DNA of 64,000 nucleotides from Isoetes taiwanensis (GCA_021234155.1 JAJEKV010000053.1:6403424-6467423); one strand, 5' to 3'. Shown: positions 1 through 13,028, numbered from the stretch's first letter. Notes: generated by a model not told the origin, from the sequence alone. Numbers and translations are program-made.

Positions 1-86
1 ATGGCCATTTGCATGGAAATGGCAGCCGGCCTCATTTACATTACACTACATCGATCTAAAACAAACTACAAAACTAACCGACCCAA

Positions 87-213
87 AGCGGAACCACAAA
101 AACTCTATCCTAGACACACGGCTACATGAAGCACGCGGCGCTATTTCTTTCGAGCGGAACCACGAAACTAACTATCCTAGACACGGCTACATGAAGCGGG
201 CGGTCGCTATTTC
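87..213. repeat. Two tandem copies of a 61-base unit
   Basis: Positions 87-147 and 153-213 are near copies, both running from AGCGGAACCAC to GCTATTTC through a shared CTATCCTAGACAC segment. The GCGGCGCTATTTC end resembles half-sites of the palindrome array at 1450-1608, so the whole left edge may be the subterminal region of one DNA transposon. No credible gene was seen in 1-1690. Confidence 0.75.
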
Positions 214-540
214 AATACCCATGACCAAACGGCTAAAAATGATACGAACTAACACGGGGGAGGCCATCATTATATGCGGCCGAATGACAGTAACGTCACG
301 GGGACGTAGAAATTCTACTCCACCTTTTTTTCCTCGAGCTCCGGGATCAACAGCTACTATTAAAGGGCTAGAGAGAAAGCGAAAGCTAGAGAGAGAGAGA
401 GATTGAAATTTGGTATTTGGCGGAAGCGATGATCGTGGCGGATGAAATGAAATGAAAAAATGAAATGAGAGAAAATAAACCCGTCGAAATAAATGGCTGA
501 CGAGTTTGGCCAGCCGGCCCGATGCGCTCTACTGCGACCC

Positions 541-670
541 TTCCGCCCGTCCGAGTCACTTAAATTTTTAAATTTTGAATTTGAATTTCCGCCCGTCCGC
601 CAATTGAATTCTAAAATTTGAATTTCAGCCGGTCCGCCCAAAATTTTAAAATTTGAATTCCCGCCCACTT
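541..670. repeat. AT-rich tandem repeat with GC-rich spacers
   Basis: Four degenerate units of about 36-46 bases alternate a TTCCGCCCGTCCGCC-like block with an AAATTTTGAATTTGAATT-like block. Both strands are open here only because of the repeat, so the peptide it encodes is not taken as a gene. Confidence 0.7.
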
Positions 671-921
671 TTTCGCATATATTGTGCGGGTCCACGTCTC
701 AAAGCCGTTTATAAAATCTGAGTACCGGATATGGTAAGCGAAGGCGCTTTTCGTCCTCGTATTAGCGGGTTCGCGATTTTCGCTCCAGATCCTCGCTTCA
801 ACATCCGCGGTACTAGCCTTAGAGGACTTGGCGCCAAGTCAGGGCGTCTATTCGCCTTTTTTTGGTTCGTGGCGAGCTTCTTTGGTAGCTACCGGTTAAT
901 GTAAGCGCTTTGGTTGGTTGC

Positions 922-1081
922 GGGCTTCTTCATTTCATAGCGGAGCTTCTTCATTTCATAGCGAAGCTTCTTCATTTCATAGCGGCGCTTCACTTGGTTA
1001 GCGGCGCTTCTTCATTTCATAGCGGTAGCTTCACTTGATTAGCGGCTTCTTCATTTCATAGCGGTAGCTTCTTGGTTAGCG
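922..1081. repeat. Tandem repeat of CTTCTTCATTTCATAGCG
   Basis: The 18-mer CTTCTTCATTTCATAGCG recurs about five times, separated by variable pieces such as GAG, AAG and CGCTTCACTTGGTTAGCGG. A satellite-like short array. No gene is visible around it. Confidence 0.8.
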
Positions 1082-1449
1082 GGCCTACTTGATTCAAAGG
1101 CTCTTCCCTTCTTTCAATGGCGATTCTCGATCTACAATGATCCCAAAGGTTAGTGGTGATTACGTTTTAGTTTTCTTGTCGACAATTTCTCCTATAAGTG
1201 CGAGAATAATGTTTCTACCACGTAGTAATCTGTAGTAACTTTGTAACAATCCAGGGAAATAATCGTAGTGTCTTTGTAATATCACGATGTCTGTAACAAT
1301 CTGTAATAATCTTGTAGTGCGTAGTAATCTCTACTAATGTGTATCTGTAATCTTGATGTATGTTGTATCTGTAGTTATATGTAGTAGCTTTGTAGTAATA
1401 AATGCTGTGTGTCTGCTGTCCTAAGTTTTCTGTTTTTGTTCTAAAAAGC

Positions 1450-1608
1450 CAAATGGCTGAGTGCGCCATTAGATCAAATAAGCGCCAGCGCCATTTGTCT
1501 CTAAATAGGCGCATCCGCGCTATTTACTCAAATAAGCGTGGCTGCGCTTTTTTGTGGCAAATGGCTGGCGGCGCTATTTGAACAAATGGCGCTTACCAGC
1601 GCCATTTG
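1450..1608. repeat. Array of six imperfect 22-26 base palindromes
   Basis: Six adjacent palindromes occupy 1450-1471, 1475-1497, 1502-1526, 1529-1554, 1558-1580 and 1583-1608. Each follows CAAATNNGCGC, a short centre, then GCGCYATTTG. Spacing is 2-5 bases. Arrays like this are typical of transposase-binding subterminal repeats of plant DNA transposons. The array lies just before the first recognisable coding remnant, so it could be the left end of that element. Function is inferred. Confidence 0.75.
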
Positions 1609-4600
1609 TCTGTTTAATGAATATTTTATGCTCATTTCAGCGGGGTTTCTAACAATGTGTGTGTCATTGCATGCTTGCGGGGAAAAGGACCTTCGCGAGA
1701 ACTTCCTCGTGGGGGCGTGGTTGTTGCTAGGGGCATGAGGCGCATAGAGGGCACCTACATGGAAAGAGCATTGACTACTTTAAGAACGTCATCGTGGAGG
1801 TTCTTGAAGCCATAATTCCATCCCATGTGCTTCCCATTCCATGCGGTGCGGATAGCGTTCTTTTGGCCGTAGGCACATTTATCGAATGGCCTAGGCGTGG
1901 CGTGAGAATCTGTCGGATGCTTCACGCTGTATCATCATCGAGATGGAAACCCCCAACACGCCTAGTAGTTCCTCTACATCGTCATCACCCGGTTCTCCTT
2001 CATCTCGACCAATGAGCAACACGGAGAACTTGGTGAACTATCTGCGATGACAATGTTGTTGTTGGCGAGAGGTCATTGGTGAATAGAAGTAGCATCCATG
2101 GGAAGGATGTGGATGCGCGAGCGTGGTTGTGCAAGTTACGAGAACGTGGTGCCAACTTCGAGGTGCTTCGATTGCATGTGCTTGGTGCGGATAATATTGC
2201 GGTAGGTGGGCACATTCATCGAATGGCCTCGGCGATATCGTTTTCATGGCATTGATGCGACCCATGATGAGACACCAAAGATGGGACATGGGGACACCTA
2301 CCTCATACAACTCATACATAGAATGCGTGGAGGCGTGTCGGATGCGGATGAAGAGATTGATCCATCGGTGGATTTAGCAACTTCGGTTTGCTTTCATGAG
2401 AATACCATCGAGATGATGATGAGCCACCACCTAGTTACTCAAGAAACGAGAACTCTTGGAAATGCGATTGCCACATTCTCCATTCTTGTACTAGAACTAA
2501 ATATCACGAAGCTATAATTCTATTCGGTGATCCTCGGGGATCTTTGTTGATGATGAATTCTTAGGAGACACAAAGGTTGGCCTTTGTGTTGGAAAAATAC
2601 TTCGAGAACTAATGAAAGAGGATCACGAGATGTACATGCTTGTGAGAAAGGCCAAGTGAGAATGAACTTGTTCGGTGGAAAAATAGCGATGTGATCTTTC
2701 TTTGGATGGAAGGACTGTCTCACAACATCGCAAAGCTCGAGAAGCTAAAGAAAATGAGGATATAGAGCTAGAATCATTTGAGGACAACATTAGGGCTCAA
2801 TTCAAGCGAAAAAGGAAGTATACTTACACACATAGGATTCAAAGAGCCCAAGGGGAAAAGCAAAGAGGAAAGGCTATGCTCCACAACTTCAATCAATAAG
2901 TTCATGAAGTCAAGCTCTTTGCAAAAATACTTGCAACAAGAAACTTACCAAGCATCAAGTGCGTGAATTAAGAAAAGAATTTTTATCCCAACCATACAAT
3001 GCAAGGGTTACCTTTTTTTTGGCGTCTTTGAGTGTGACTTACGGGGAGAAGGAGAGGGGGGGGTAGTGCTCAAGGGGATGGAATTGCAATGCATGCGGGT
3101 GGCGCATGGCTTTAGGTATCGGTCGATCAACATTTTACAATTGGAGAAACATTTGAAGCGAGGTGCAAAGGTAGGTGAACATGGTATCTTGGCTCTAAGA
3201 AGCCTAGATCAATACAGGCCACCGAATGTGTGCTAGGCAGATTCATTAGGGGAGAATCTTTGCTGAAAGTATTCCCCATAGAACAAAAGAGGTAGAGATG
3301 ATGTAAGAGAAAGCGTCACATAAGCTTCCTTCCATTCTTAATAAGAAGCTTATACATAAAGAAGTTGGTGCGGTCGTTGAAGAGCTTACGGGAACAAGCT
3401 GTAGCCTTGAACTCCTTTTATAGTATATGGAAAAGGGAATTTCGGATGTTAGCATTGCAAAAAATCTGACCTTCTCTAAATGCAACATCTGCGTGGTGAT
3501 TAAGCAAAAGCTGGAAAAACAAAAGATACAAGAGAGAGGCGAAATCTTGCAATTCAACGTCGGATCACGCTAGAGCAACGTTCTTGCGAGAAGTCAATAT
3601 TGACATTGGAGAGCATTGTTACGGCGGTCTCGAGAAAATCATCTATGTATAATACATGATAAGATGGATCGGGGTTAAGACTTTAGTGCCTAGAAGTCAT
3701 CATCTAGCAAAATCTGTATGGAGAGGTGATCGCTTGAAGAAGCGGTTTGACAGAGCTCGACTCATGGGCATGGTGGTCGTGCCTATGGTCATTTCTCACT
3801 TGATTTATGGAAAGATGATTGAACTTCCACATTGGTTCACTTTCTAGGATATTGCATAACTTGGAATTGGTACAAGAGGACAAGATAGGTGACTTATGTG
3901 GAAGTAAACTGCAGATTGCAAATGGATGCAAGCGGTCAAGGATACCAATCCTTTGAAGAACAAACTTGCTTCTATGGCGAAGTATTGCCAAATGCTTCAA
4001 CTACAACGAATCACGAGGTGTTCAACCCTCTCCCCGAAATCTCTATTTGCAACTTGATAATGCATCGGGGCAAAACAAAAATAGGTATGTCTTCTCATAC
4101 TTATCTTATTTGACTTGGCTTAAGGTCTTTGATGAGATCCAAGTGGGCTTTTGATGATGGTCGGCCACACCCATGATGATATTGATGCTTTATTTGGAAA
4201 TTTTTCAACCTTGATGAGTTCATGGGATGCTTTGACACTACGAGCTACTTTACTTGTTCGGCAAGTGCAATGCAAAATCTCCAATTCCATACTTTATTGA
4301 TGAAGTTCCAAATTGGAAGGCTTTTTGTGAAGGGATTCATCACGATAAGGGCCAACGCTTTGGTTGGGCATCTTGAACCATTGCTCTTCAAATTTAAGAT
4401 GGCAGGAGATTGGCTTTGTTATGCAATACAAAATCGTCCTACACATAAAGAGTGGCTTCAAAGAGATTCTCCAGGAGTTAGAATGTGGAAAGAGGATGAA
4501 CATGGTCAGCCAATGCTACCAAGTGGTGTGCCACAAAATATTCCTCCTAGACCAACATTGAAGGATCTTCGGGGTTGAAGGATAGCATCAACAAATACAT

Positions 4601-4673
4601 CTCCCTATGGAAGGACATATGTAAGAATCAAGAAAGTAGCTTGTTTGCAAGGCAATACGGCAAGTGTTGAGTA

Positions 4674-5206
4674 TTGGACCCGACTTCTTATCTCTTTGGA
4701 GGATGTTGCTCGGGGCGTCCTCAAAATGATGCATTTTGGCCACAAACAAGACAAGCTCCTCTAGAACAAACAGCATTTGTTCCAGAGGTCGACATATCTG
4801 CCTTGGTCACACGACCTTTACCATCTTATTGTGGCCCGTCAGATGGCCGTCCAGTGTTGCCTCTTGAAGAGTTTGATCCTCACGTACATGTGACAAAGGG
4901 TATGTTTGTTCTAGTCAGACCTGGAGATGATAACACTGCCACTTGGTTAGGATATGCGAGGAGAATCGTTGTTCTTGATCCAGAATCTACATATTTTGGC
5001 CATATTTTTGTATCGTGGTGGAAGCCTACTGGAGGGGACTACAAAGACTGCTTGACTAAGCGTTGGCGGCCTAATCCTTCCGATCCTTCAAGGTATGAAA
5101 ATTTAGATGCTATTCATTATGCCTGGGATGCCAATGGCAAGAGGCCGAAAACAGTCCAAATTTCGAAATATATTGTAGACATGTGGAAAGACATAGCACA
5201 TTATTC
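4674..5206 (+). pseudogene. C-terminal module of DUF7869-like copy 1
   Basis: The best-preserved part of copy 1, open for about 178 codons. It reads FVLVRPGDDNTATWLGYARR, then VSWWKP, YKDCLTKRW and LDAIHYAWD. Copy 2 shows the same pattern (WMGYT, VEWWCP, YRDCWTKRW, LDTILFSW). The layout of a short beta-rich segment with WLGY and V-x-WW-x-P resembles small chromatin-reader folds such as BAH, chromo or PWWP. That is a guess from pattern only. The frame runs through the target-site duplication into LINE-B sequence; the original ending is at 18992-18998. Confidence 0.65.
5190..5206. repeat. Left target-site duplication of LINE-B
   Basis: GACATAGCACATTATTC is repeated exactly at 18975-18991. It is followed here by eight T, the complement of the LINE poly(A) tail. 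The bases before and after the 17-mer differ between the two sites, so its length is 17. Confidence 0.93.
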
Positions 5207-5229
5207 TTTTTTTTGATTGAAGGATGGTA

Positions 5230-6366
5230 TTATATTTATATTATAAAGGAGAACAAAAATGACTACTTATATGGGGAGTGTCCACCCAAAAAAAACCTCC
5301 ATGAAAGTGAATCCGGAAAGTGGGGGTTTAACTAAAATTCTATGACACCCAAAGATGTCAAACAAGGAAGGAAATAACTATAAGTATAACAATTTTCTGC
5401 CTAAAGGTTATAAACCAAAGCCAAAAACTCTGAAATAAGAGTGACAGAGTTTTATAATGTTTTAAGATGTCTTCAATCCTGAATTTGATCCTCAACATCA
5501 AGTCTCCTATCCAGAGGAGTAACCGGTAGCCATCAAAGGGTCCGGTCCTTTCGTGACCATTGTCATCTTGCGATATAGGCATGGGCATGATCGGATTTTG
5601 CAAAATTGTACTTTCTGCGGCATCATCTCTAGCTTTGACGGATGAATTCTCTCTTCAGGTCGGCTGGAGGGCACACGAGCAAGTGCAATCACAATCTTCT
5701 TCAAAGTGATGAAGGGAGCGACTGTGTGAAATTCAGTTGCCCACTTTTGAATGTCTTCATATTTCTTATTTGGGAAGGAGATCGATGCGCTCATAAGAAA
5801 GAATTTTCCTGCAAAAAGATGAACTTATAAGTAGACTTTATGAATCCAAGACACATCATAATTTGTTTGAGAGAGTATGGCACGAGGCCATATAACTTCA
5901 TTGCAGAAAACTAATTTATTTACGCCTTTCCAGTTCTCCATAGAAGGATATAAAAACTCAATGTCCGGGAGATTTTGGGGAGAAAAAATCAGCCGGGACT
6001 CTCGAGAGAGATTAAGCGACAAGGCCTCACGAGGAGATCTCAATTGTCCATTGGGACCGAAGCAAGATCTAAAAGATGGTCTTCATTTTCGCGATCTGAG
6101 AGACATCTAGGGCGGGACATTAGTATTTGAAAAATTACAATTTGAAAAAACTTTGTTTGTGGCGGAACTTTTATGCCACGGTTGCCAAATGAATGCTTTG
6201 ATTTTCGGATTAATCGGGGACTTCCAAAGATGGATAAGATTGGCTTTGCAGCGTTCCTGAGAAATTCCCCATTTGAGGTGTACACTCATCTCTTGATCTT
6301 TCATAAGATATTTATAATCTTAAATACCTTCTGCTCCTTAAATAGAAGAAAACGTAAAGAAATTCT
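5230..6366 (-). pseudogene. LINE-B ORF2 3' part (zf-RVT region) and 3' UTR
   Basis: Minus-strand translation near 6.3-6.15 kb gives LIHLWKSPINPKIKAFIW, the hallmark of the RT zinc-binding (zf-RVT) domain that follows reverse transcriptase in plant L1-type elements. More open but unrecognised sequence follows to about 5.5 kb, then a terminal A tract. This is exactly the portion missing from LINE-B at 13.03 kb, so LINE-A separates the two halves. Several frame breaks are present. Confidence 0.75.
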
Positions 6367-6443
6367 AGCCCAACAACATTTGCTTTGCTTCAAGGAGACA
6401 TAACTCAATTCAATTTGGTGAATTCACAACCGTTGCTAAACCG

Positions 6444-7675
6444 ATGGCGCCAAAGAGCGCTCTTCCATCTTCCTTCCCGGATAGACCTTTCTGGGACTGC
6501 TATGCTCCACTGAATGCCAGTTCAAGCAACACTTTCATGCGGAGAGCTCAACCTTTTAAGGAAGACAGTATTATTAAACAAGACATTCTGACTATGAAGA
6601 AGCACAATCCACCGACTTACAGCCACTCAGAGGCGGAATTGAATCTGAGCTTTGTCATTCAAGGTTTGAATTTCTCTCTTAAGCATCTTTGTCATTTCTT
6701 TGGCGAAAAAAGGAAGGTATTGTTTTAGGGAATGTGTCCAAGCAAATTTGTGCTTTATCTAAATCGATCCAAATCTCTGCTATCTTGGACTCGTTTCCCA
6801 TATTTCATGATCATTCTGTTGAACAGTGCTGCTTGAGCACATCTTAAAGATGGGGCACCTCACTCATCTTGGCTTTAGAATTAAATTCGAAATGGTCCTA
6901 TCATTTTAACCCACTAAAGCCATCAACTCTCATGCACACGACTTATGTTAACTTTGCATGATCTTAATCCAGTCTTTTGGGAGCCCCAATGCTTAAAAAC
7001 TATCTTCTCTCCTATTGGCTCCTTCATATCAGCGAAGCCTTGGACTGACGAGGCCTCCACGGTATTCATACAATTGGATCTTCTCAAACCTATCCGCTTG
7101 AATTGACTTTTCCGGGATATGTTTGGGACTGACCAATCCTTGCTCTTAAGATGGAATGGGTTGCCTCTGTTTTGTCCGATCTGCAGGAAGCGTTTGCATG
7201 GAGGAGGAAAGTGCTTCCGATGCTGTCCAACCAATTGGCGTGGAGCAAGCTACCCCAAGCGTAGAACACGACACCGCGCATAATCGTGGTAACATTAATG
7301 GTAGTGCTAGGCAATTGAAGGAGACAAATCATTAAGGAGAAGATTGCCTTAGCCAATAAGGAACTTGAAGAGACTCTCAAATCCCATGATCTGAATTCTT
7401 TTCTGCTAAAAGGTCGTGTGAAGGTTTTAAACAAAGGGGTCACCATTAAAGGTGTTTCATTCAACCCCTCGACCATGGTTAAAACCTTTGATAAGCACAA
7501 ACCTCCAGAACAGGTGCAATATGATAAAGTCATAATAATTGCAGCTGAGGATGGTGGTATACAAGATGATGTTCCATCTTCTTCTCAACCTACACAATCT
7601 GGCGATAAGGAACACATGGTCAATGATGCTACTGAAGATATGCAACACAATTTGCTTGGCGAGGTCTCGCTGTGA
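6444..7675 (+). pseudogene. LINE-A ORF1 remnant
   Basis: Position just 5' of the endonuclease marks this as ORF1, the nucleic-acid-binding protein of LINE elements. Open stretches are 6444-6728 and 7418-7675, joined by broken frames. Around 7155-7200 one frame reads CPICRKRLHGGGKCFRCCP, a cysteine cluster that may be the remains of a zinc knuckle. No RRM-like or DUF4283-like block could be identified with certainty, so the assignment depends mainly on location. Confidence 0.45.
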
Positions 7676-8596
7676 CTGGTCAACTTCGCGATAAAGGGGA
7701 TCGGCTCCCCTCTCCTTTGTAGTAACAGATTCAAAATTCTCTGAGGGTTCTTCAACTGATCTTGGTGAGGAGTTCAATGATCTCCTCACACCACAAGGAA
7801 AGGATGGATACATACAAAGTTTGGCTCAAATACCACTGCACATCCAGGGAACAGGATCACTTTCTTCAACCTCTCCTACACCAGTTACCCCCATCTCTCC
7901 CACCTCTCCCACCTCCCCCTCGGGTCTATCTTTGTTGATCTCTCGGTGAGATCCACTCAATCATACCCTGATGCATTGGTCAACTCACTCCCCTTCTCAC
8001 CATACCCCTGCCTGAACTCTATAAAAGTATGGAAAGTCTGGTGGACTGATGGCGGGATTTCTCTGAAGGCTGTGGATGAAAAGTGTCTTTTGACAAAGCA
8101 AGCGATTGAAGATAAGGAGATGGGGCGAATCCGGGTAAGTGATCACTCCCTTGTTTGCGAGTACACGGCTTGACTCCCGGATAAGTCAAACACAAGACCA
8201 ACAAAAGGACTTTATCCCTCAACACAAGATAGTCCTACCTCTTACTAGCATTTGTGATTTTGTCGGTCCACCTACCATATCTTGAGAAAGAGAGTATTGA
8301 ATATGGCCGCAAGCTCGCAATTGAACCTTGACACCTTGGACAACCTTGACCCGAGTCAATCGGATCTAATTGTACACGATTGAGGAGGAAGATATGAGTA
8401 GCAGTCCCTTACATGATATCACCAATACATCTCTTAGATCTTTAAAAAGGAAAATGAAAGGCGGGGCCATAGCTAAGTCCCACCGGGAGCAGCGAGAACC
8501 TTCACACTTATAATACTTTCAAGTAAGGCCTCACCTCATGGTCTCCGAAGTCTTATTTATTAAGCTTCTCTCGGGGTTCTTTCTCCTACCCTCGGC

Positions 8597-11500
8597 ATGA
8601 GGATCTTAACACGGAACTTGAGGGGTATCAAAGGCCCCACTAAAAGGAGAAGGTTTATTGCCACCGTGAGAGATTTCAAAGGCGGATATCATTATGATTC
8701 AAGAACACGAGACTCCCCAAGTTTGATTTCGGCTAATGCGGGTGAATGGATTAGATCACGGGATGGCTTCTGTTATATCGGTGATGGCACTAAAGGGGGA
8801 TTGCCACCTTACGGTACAACCGGAAGTTAATCGATACCTATATCGGCCCTTCCAACAGATGGCTTTCGTCACCCTCAAATTAAGGACTGCCAAGTTGCCT
8901 TCATTAATATTTATGCCTCAACTGACCCCCATGAAAGAGAGCCCATGTGGCTTGAAATCAACAAGCTTGGATGAGCGGACACCGGCATATTGAGAGCTGG
9001 GTGGTTCTTGGGGACTTCAATAATACCCCTCATAGTGATATGAAGCTTGGCAACAAAATCAACATGTCCATTAATGAAAGATATTCACGGGACAATTGGA
9101 TGTCCAACCAAGACCTTATCTATGTCCCATCCTCTAACACTAAATTCTCACGGAGCAACAAGAGAAAGGGTGATCAGGAGGACTTTTTCGCATGCTAGGC
9201 AGATTTTATATCCATAATTACGCTGGCTGGCTAGACAAGCTGTATTATTCTTGGAGATATAGCTAGCACCATCTCGGATCACCAACCACACTTCCTTGAC
9301 ACTAAAGATCTGAAAACAGGCCCTAGGAGCAAGAACACTCCTTTCAAGTTTAACACCTCTCTCTGCTCCAAATGAAGTCTTTTTGTCAAGAGTTCACCTC
9401 TTTCTACCTCTCTCGCCAAAGATTGGCCAACACCAATCCATGAAGTGCTTGGTGACAAAATGAAGAAAGTCAAAGACTGGGTGAAACAATGGGGAAAAGA
9501 CCTTGCTCGAGAAAAGGAAAGCTATAATGTCCGACTGTTGGAACAAATCAAGAATATTAGATCTGATCTTGAAGGCAATCCTAGGGATGACTCTCTTCAT
9601 TTGAGAGAGGAACAATTAGAAATTCAGATCAAAGCTCTTGAAGAACACCGGGTTAAAGGGATGGCCCTTAGGAGTAAAATTAAGATGTACAATCAATTGG
9701 ATCATGAGAGCTCTAAAATGTTCTTTAGAATTGCTAGGAACAGGTTGGTTAATAACTCCATTACCCGGTGGAATCGAACAAGGTTCCACTCTTACTGATG
9801 AGAAGGAAATTGCCTCGGCCTTCCTTGATTTTTTACACTAATCTTTTTAAAGGCAATTGATAGAAATTTGTAAAATCCGGGGAAGTCTTTGATATCATTG
9901 GTCCTCCTAATGATAAGATGGATGATATTTGGACTGAAGTCCACGAACTTCCTGAAATCTTTGAAACTCTTAAGAAAATGAAGCATGGAAAGAGTCCGGT
10001 ATAGATGGTTTTCAACTTTGAATTCTTTATGGAATTTTGGCCTATTATGAAGGAGGACATCATCCAATTTGTTGAGGGTGCGGAGAGCCAAACACTATTT
10101 ATCCAACCTTCAATGTTGGAGTTATCTCCCTCATCCCTAAGATTTGAATCCCCTTCTAAAACCAATGAATGGCCCCATCTCCTTGACTACAACTTTATAT
10201 AAGCTTGTAGCTAAGATTATATTTGGTAGAATCTTGGTTCACCTCCATGAAAAAGTGAATGCACTGTCAATGCATTTCTTCCGGCCAGATCTATTTTGGA
10301 TAACTATATAGCTGCAAATGAGGCTCTGCCTTTGGAATAGATTGACCAAACAAAGCTGTATCCTCCTCAATTTGGACTTGAAGGGCCTATATTTGTATTT
10401 CTGGAAATTCTTAGAAAGCCATGGTCCATATTGGCATTCATCCTGCCCTCACTAAGCTCATTATGGGATTAAACCAAAATGCCACTTCATGTGTTATTGT
10501 CAATGGGACTCCTACTTGGCTTTTTCCACATTCAAAGAGGGGTGAGACAAAGGCTGCCCCGGCTCCCTACCTCTTTATAATTGCTGCTGAAATTCTTACT
10601 AAAATGGTCCTCTCTTACCAAGATAAGGGTGTGCTCCATGGCCTTCAAATGCGATTCAATAAAGCGACTTTCCATTCTTCAATATCTTTGATGATACCTT
10701 TACTATGCTCGAGTGATAATGACAATATAAAAGAATTTTATGGGTGCATCTCTAAATTTAGTCTTTGCCTCACGGGATCTACGAATTTTGCAAAATGTTC
10801 CATCCTAGTGATGGCTCCTATCGGACCTTAATACACATGGCATCAAATTTGTTCCCAATGGCCAATACGACTCTTTTAGGCCTCCCCTTGCAGTTCACAT
10901 GTCCCATAAGATTGCTTGGCGACCTCGATTAATAGGATCGAGGAAAAAGCTTATCCTCCTTAAGGGTTCTTTGTCTGGTGGGAGGATTTTGATTGCCAAC
11001 TCTGTCCTTGCTAGTAGCCATGTCTATTTCTCTTCGGCTTTGATTCGACAAGGCTTCCTATAACAAAATTGAGCAATGTATTAAAGAGTATATCGGCAAG
11101 GTACACATCTTTACGCTTGGGATCGGTGACTCATAGTAAAAAGTCGGGGGCTTGGGATGTAAATCCTTATTTCTCAGGCCCAAGTGCTTGGGGCCAAAAT
11201 GTGTGTGGAAAGCCATCTCGGTTTCCAATCTCCTGCTATGGATTTTATTAGGTTACGGATTAATAAAAGTAAACCTTTAGGAAGTCCCTCCCTTAAGCAC
11301 CAGCTCCCAGATTACGCTTTCTATGAGTTCAAATGTGCGACTAATACTTCTCCTCTCCTTAGAAGTATCTTTAAAGCTTGGGAGAAAGTGGTGGTAACTA
11401 ACTTTACTCATGACAAATTGTCTAATTCGGTGAGAGATACTTCCATATTACGGTCTCTGTGATGGCCCCTCCCTCCTACTCTGCTATGGCTATCTGTCAC

Positions 11501-12220
11501 CCTACATGTTACAAAAAATGGCACTCTGCTAATATTTTGCAGGTCAAAGACCTCATTGATGATGAGGAAAATTGGATTCCTTGGGAAATAATTAAGAAGA
11601 AAGTTGGAGGGGGTGCTACTCACAGATCGATTTATAAGAAAGTGGTGCTCACCTACTCCCCTTTCTTAGGCAAAGATGGCAAGGGAGAGAGTCACTCCCC
11701 CCTGAATTGGTTTTTCAAGGTTAAAAGGACCTACAAAGTTTCTAAGATTTACCATGCATGCCTTCCCCAGAAAAGCAGAAAGCATGCCTCTCTCCAGGGC
11801 TTATCTTCCAAGAATTTCAAGAAAATTCTCGGTCTAAATTTGGAAATCCTATGCTTGCCCTAAGATAAAAGTGTTCTCTGGCTCATCACGCACAATGCTA
11901 TCACGAGTAACACTAACATGATCAAGAGAAACTTTAAAAGGCTGTCCATAGTGCCCTCTGCCCCACTCTGTAACAATCATGATGAATCATTGCTACACAT
12001 TTTCACTTGCCAAAGGATCCGGGACTTTTGGAGATGGTTGACTTCGGTCGGGCCTGAAAATCCACGATTTCGATTCCATAACCGTTTTTTTCTCAATTCT
12101 TTCAGCTCGAATTCCGGTGTCAATTGCACGGTCCTACAAATAGCCCCTCGGATTGTATGCGGAAACATAGGAATAATGTGGCTCGGCAAGCGAGGAAGTG
12201 TGACCTTAATTGGATGAAGC
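8597..12220 (+). pseudogene. LINE-A ORF2: endonuclease, reverse transcriptase, zf-RVT
   Basis: Pieces in several frames give the APE endonuclease signature: NLRGIKGPTKRRR (8610), DIIMIQEHETP (8685), INIYAS (8910), WVVLGDFNN (9000) and SDHQPH (9270). RT follows: LKKMKHGKSP (9970), then a RRGVRQGC-like block (near 10540) with LFIIAAEILTKM, and a degenerate F-DD box (near 10690). The zinc-binding domain is seen as HDESLLHIFTCQRIRDFW (11980). At least five frameshifts or stops make it inactive. Downstream sequence to 13017 is 3' UTR. Confidence 0.82.
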
Positions 12221-13017
12221 TCAATTTCCAATTTGAACTTATTAGATGTGCTATGGCTCATAAAGCCCTTAAATTGGAGAAGTTTGATACGGATTGGTTG
12301 AATTGGGGCTCCTTCAAGTCTACTCTCTTTACTATTCATCTTGACTCTACGATTGATTTGAATGCCTTTGTGGATTGCAGCCTTTTTGAGCAAAGTGTGG
12401 TTGGTATTGAGGGGGATCAATCCTCTGGGATGATGTTCCTACCCACCATTGAGGGGCGCCTCGTCAAGCTTTTGTCGAGCTACGTTTGGCTTAAATTCTT
12501 CTTTGAAGGAAGCATACAATGCACATATTCTCCACAAGTTCATTGGAGCCAACAACAGGCTTCTTCTTGAAAGGCGGTTCTTCTCTTGCTTGCGGTCTAT
12601 GTATTACTACCATAAAGGCGGATGTGAGGCTGCGGGTGGTGTGTTATTGGATATTATCCGGTACCCATTGAAAGGATTCTGCTGCTGACCCCCTCTGGGC
12701 TGAGATTAATTGGATGGCCCCCTTGCTTTTCAATGCCCCTTAATGCTACACACTCTTTCCCTGATCTTCCCACTATCCCGGATTCTCTACTGAACTTATC
12801 CCCTACCCCAGTCTCTGCTGCTACCCTACCAGTTTCCCAAAATTGTCTCCCCATCCACGGCATATGGGCGTGAAGATGATCTGTTTTTTTGGCGGACTTT
12901 TCTCGTTGCCAATGGACAATTGGTCATTTTGTTTATATTTAATTTTCGCTGATATGGCCTTTGAGCCTTATTTTGTATGTACTTAAGTTATGATTAATAT
13001 AATCCTTCCTTTCCTTC

Positions 13018-13028
13018 AAAAAAAAAAA
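13018..13028 (+). other. Poly(A) tail of LINE-A
   Basis: Eleven consecutive A after CCTTTCCTTC. The next bases belong to LINE-B ORF2 read on the minus strand, so this run marks the 3' junction of the nested insertion. Confidence 0.8.

Larger units (their letters stand above)
1690..5206 (+). pseudogene. DUF7869-like transposase-type gene, copy 1 (decayed)
   Basis: Readable in pieces across all three plus frames. Two tandem N-terminal blocks (about 1775-1895 and 2065-2230) read LPIPCGAD and GTFIEWPRR, resembling the DUF8039-type domain of plant transposon proteins. Next come a QCMRVAHGFRYR segment (near 3085), a CxxC segment (FSKCNIC, near 3475), an IHDKMDR segment (near 3650), LDNASGQNKNR (near 4055) and VGHTHDDIDALFGNF (near 4160). 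The last two are typical of a DUF7869-type RNase H-like core. An acidic linker (WKEDEHGQP, near 4485) and a C-terminal module (4674-5206) follow. Many frameshifts and stops show it is dead. LINE-B was inserted just before its stop codon; the coding end continues at 18992. Family naming is from memory of motifs; the order of parts matches copy 2 at 25.9-28.8 kb. Confidence 0.7.
6367..13028 (+). mobile_element. LINE-A, L1-type retrotransposon, plus strand, nested in LINE-B
   Basis: A plus-strand LINE of about 6.66 kb ending in an 11-base A run (13018-13028) directly at the broken LINE-B ORF2. It contains an ORF1-like stretch, an APE endonuclease, an RT and a zf-RVT domain in the usual order. 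The left edge (about 6367) is placed where LINE-B coding resumes and is uncertain by tens of bases. I could not find a clean target-site duplication; GAAATTC on the left and GAATTTC on the right are the best remnants. It is more decayed than LINE-B in reading frame, although by position it must have inserted later. Confidence 0.8.

Noticed and set aside
360-695. A 111-codon minus-strand frame
   Set aside because: It is produced by the AT/GC tandem repeat at 541-670 and encodes repeated NSNFK-like low-complexity sequence.
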